Assembly: GCF_004354985.1 (NCBI RefSeq)
Contig: NZ_SMSK01000008.1
Location: 186,001-250,000, forward strand
DNA from: Segetibacter sp. 3557_3
GTDB lineage: Bacteria; Bacteroidota; Bacteroidia; Chitinophagales; Chitinophagaceae
Reading direction: 5' to 3'
Length of the DNA stretch: 64,000 bases
The notes under the pieces are model-generated. The model had not been told where the DNA came from. It saw only the letters and a list, made by a program, of their open reading frames with translations, and searched no databases. The position numbers and the translations under genes are program-made. This document shows positions 62,124 to 64,000 of the stretch, piece after piece. Positions within the stretch are counted from its first letter, which is position 1, and each line of letters begins with the position of its first letter.

Positions 62124-64000
62124 ATGCTTCCTGCCAACAGACACCTCCTTCCTGTTATCGGCATCGACATACACATTGTTTTGATCGGGGGTGTACCTGT
62201 CCCGGTTCCCTATCCCTTTATCGGGCTGGTGCTGGATATATCGGACTACATTCCTTTTATCGGTTCCACCATCAACGTCAATGGCCTGCCCAGGGGTAAC
62301 TCCTCGGTTAGTGGTATGCTTGCACTTCGTGCGCATATACCCATGGGTGGACCCTTTGCAATGCCCTTTTTGATCGGACATGATTCGGTAAACTTCTTTG
62401 GCAGCCTGACGGTAAAGGCGCAGGATGCCCTCTTTAGTGCAGCGGGCTATATGGTGATGAGTTGCAGCGATATTGGTCTGCCCCTTACGGTATCTCCAGG
62501 CAAGAAGCTATGGAACCTTGTGCCCCACTTGTACCTGCCCACTTCTACGGTCATTCCCATTCCTGCAGGTAATCCCGTAATGGTAGGCGGACCCTATGTG
62601 CCCGACTTTGAAAGTATGCAGCGAACGCTTGCCATGTCCTTTGGCTTTGGTGCACTGCTTAAAGGTGCAGGCAGGGCACTAAACAAGATCAGCCGGAGGT
62701 TCAACTGCACAAGGGGACTTGCCGATCACCTGTGCAAAACGGGCTTTGAACCCGTTGACCTGGTTACCGGAAGGGTGATCTATGAGGGTAGCGACTTTGA
62801 ACTTGCAGGTCCCCTGCCGGTCAGTTGGCAAAGAAGCTGGTACTCCGACTCGGGCTATGAAGGACCAATGGGCCATGGTACCCACTGCTGCTACGACCTG
62901 TCGCTGGTTGCAGACGAAGTTGAACAACAGGTCGCAGTGGTACTCCCAGATGGCAGAGAAACGGCTTTCCCGCTGATCCCCGATGGACAAAGCACTTACA
63001 ACCGCCCTGAAAAACTTACCCTCACCCGCCGGGGAAAGACTTACGAGCTGACGGACCATAAGGCACAGCGGACCTGGGTATTTGAACCTGTAACCCCAGA
63101 TCTCTATAAGCCAACAAGGCTCTTTGACAGGGCAGGCTTTAGCATCGCTTTCTTCTATAATGCCCAAGGCACTTTGGAAAAGATGGTAGACCCTGTAGGC
63201 AGAGATATCCTGATCAGCCTTGATCAAGAGCAGCGGATCACCGAGATTGTTGCGGTATACCGTGGTGAAACAAGAAAGCTGGTCCGGTATGATTATAACG
63301 ACGATGGGGACCTGTGTGCCATTACCGATGCACTGGGTAAAACCACCCATATTGTCTATCGTAACCACCTGATGGTAAAAAAGACCGACCGTAATGGCCA
63401 GGCATTCTACTGGGAATACGACGCCCTTTCAACAGGTGCCCGGTGTGTGCACACCTGGGGAGATGGGGGACTGCTGGAAGGCTGGATATCCTACCACCAG
63501 GATCATAACAGGGTCACCAACTCTCTTGGCGAAACATCGGTCTACGCCTATAACGAACTAAACCTCTGTACAAGCCTCACCGATCCCCTTGGCGGAACAA
63601 CCCAGTATGTTTATACCCCCGATATGGAGCTCTACCGCGAGGTGGACCCCGAAGACAACATCACCGGCTATACCTATGATGACAGGGGTAACATGGCAAC
63701 AATGGAAGGGGCCGATGGGTCCACCACCACCTGGCTGTACAATAGGGATGACCAGCTGCAGCTGAAAATGGATGCAGAGGATCAGGTAACCGTATACACC
63801 TATAACAAACAGGGGCTACTATCCTCGGTTACCTCACCGGACAAAAGCGTGACCTCCTTTAAGTACAACCCCAATAACCTGGTTGCAGCAATCAGCAACG
63901 AAAAGGACCAGCAAACCCTGTTTGAATACGATCCCGATTATAACCTCACTGCGGTGGTGCAGCCCGGGGGTGCACGTGCCCGATACGGGTACGACAACTG
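62124..64000 (+). CDS. PAAR-like/Rhs YD-repeat protein, N-terminal part (runs off the window)
   Basis: The frame is open from ATG 62124 to the window end with no stop, about 625 residues. The first 190 residues are hydrophobic and glycine/proline-rich in a PAAR-like manner (IVLIGGVPVPVPYPF, AHIPMGGPFAMPF, PIPAGNPVMVGGPY). A linker region (GFEPVDLVTGRVIYEGSDFE, ELAGPLPVSWQRSWYS) resembles the DUF6531-type start of Rhs cores. At least seven YD repeats follow (RYDYNDDGDLCAITDALGKT, YTYDDRGNMATMEG). The toxin-bearing C-terminus and any immunity gene lie beyond 64000. Probably a contact-dependent or secretion-system effector. Confidence 0.85.
   Translation, partial: MLPANRHLLPVIGIDIHIVLIGGVPVPVPYPFIGLVLDISDYIPFIGSTINVNGLPRGNSSVSGMLALRAHIPMGGPFAMPFLIGHDSVNFFGSLTVKAQDALFSAAGYMVMSCSDIGLPLTVSPGKKLWNLVPHLYLPTSTVIPIPAGNPVMVGGPYVPDFESMQRTLAMSFGFGALLKGAGRALNKISRRFNCTRGLADHLCKTGFEPVDLVTGRVIYEGSDFELAGPLPVSWQRSWYSDSGYEGPMGHGTHCCYDLSLVADEVEQQVAVVLPDGRETAFPLIPDGQSTYNRPEKLTLTRRGKTYELTDHKAQRTWVFEPVTPDLYKPTRLFDRAGFSIAFFYNAQGTLEKMVDPVGRDILISLDQEQRITEIVAVYRGETRKLVRYDYNDDGDLCAITDALGKTTHIVYRNHLMVKKTDRNGQAFYWEYDALSTGARCVHTWGDGGLLEGWISYHQDHNRVTNSLGETSVYAYNELNLCTSLTDPLGGTTQYVYTPDMELYREVDPEDNITGYTYDDRGNMATMEGADGSTTTWLYNRDDQLQLKMDAEDQVTVYTYNKQGLLSSVTSPDKSVTSFKYNPNNLVAAISNEKDQQTLFEYDPDYNLTAVVQPGGARARYGYDN

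Noticed and set aside
62007-62381. Minus-strand frame opposite the start of the Rhs gene
   Set aside because: It is a shadow of the PAAR-like plus-strand coding region, which has clear motifs and stays open to the window end. The same holds for 62679-63368.

Overview
The window looks like a chromosomal segment from a Bacteroidota bacterium, most likely of the Chitinophagaceae type. This is inferred from the paired FtsX/MacB-core permeases without a local ATPase, the DUF3427 helicase remnant, the large secreted Asp-box/FG-GAP protein, the A+T-rich leaders without Shine-Dalgarno sequences, a few TAnnTTTG-type -7 boxes, and the many intergenic repeats of the kind common in that phylum. I could not test the taxonomy by search.

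Layout. 1-4.3 kb: tail of an unknown protein, a small lipoprotein, a DUF3427 helicase fragment, a DinB-like protein and a TRIC/YadS-type channel. 4.8-15.9 kb (all minus strand): SDR oxidoreductase, DUF4126 protein, an unknown membrane protein next to a membrane-inserted patatin phospholipase, two large FtsX-type permeases and a DUF1003 protein. 16.1-38.2 kb: a large glycan-biosynthesis region. It holds an intracellular clan GH-A glycosidase, a sugar-nucleotide epimerase, a glycosidase-like/epimerase fusion, an MDR dehydrogenase, a Gfo/Idh/MocA oxidoreductase, a GT4 glycosyltransferase, three tandem CgeB-like glycosyltransferases, inositol-3-phosphate synthase, a histidine phosphatase, a polysaccharide pyruvyltransferase-family protein with its F420-hydrogenase-beta-like partner, a GT9-like transferase, a second glycosidase-like protein and a methyltransferase. 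38.5-46.7 kb: Mut7-C protein, a 5-oxoprolinase operon (pxpB-pxpC-pxpA) with an NRAMP-like transporter, and a SWIM/SNF2 helicase. 47.6-52.6 kb: a 1,650-residue secreted Asp-box/FG-GAP protein. 54-61.4 kb: housekeeping genes (ssb, comB-like, a UvrD/FBH1-like helicase, rlpA-like, SRPBCC protein, gcvT). 62.1-64 kb: the start of a PAAR-like/Rhs protein that runs off the window.

The most interesting item is in the glycan region. The N-terminal barrel of the 19.6-21.6 kb fusion and the 295-residue protein at 36.6-37.5 kb are homologous but in different segment order: the small protein is a circular permutation of the barrel, starting at the WNEP acid/base strand. The permuted copy keeps both catalytic glutamates. 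The fused copy has lost the acid/base glutamate and keeps only the nucleophile-position one. The locus therefore seems to pair an apparently intact permuted glycosidase with a catalytically impaired one tethered to an epimerase.

The intergenic DNA is rich in repeats: a MITE-like family with inverted ends CAATGTCGTTTACTTAAG, a second inverted-end family, a tiny GC-rich insert nested in both, a 13-unit array of about 69 bp, a five-unit array of about 110 bp, a 156-bp triplication, a 484-bp duplication and a 184-bp duplication of the ssb 3' end. No tRNA, rRNA, CRISPR array or transposase gene was seen.
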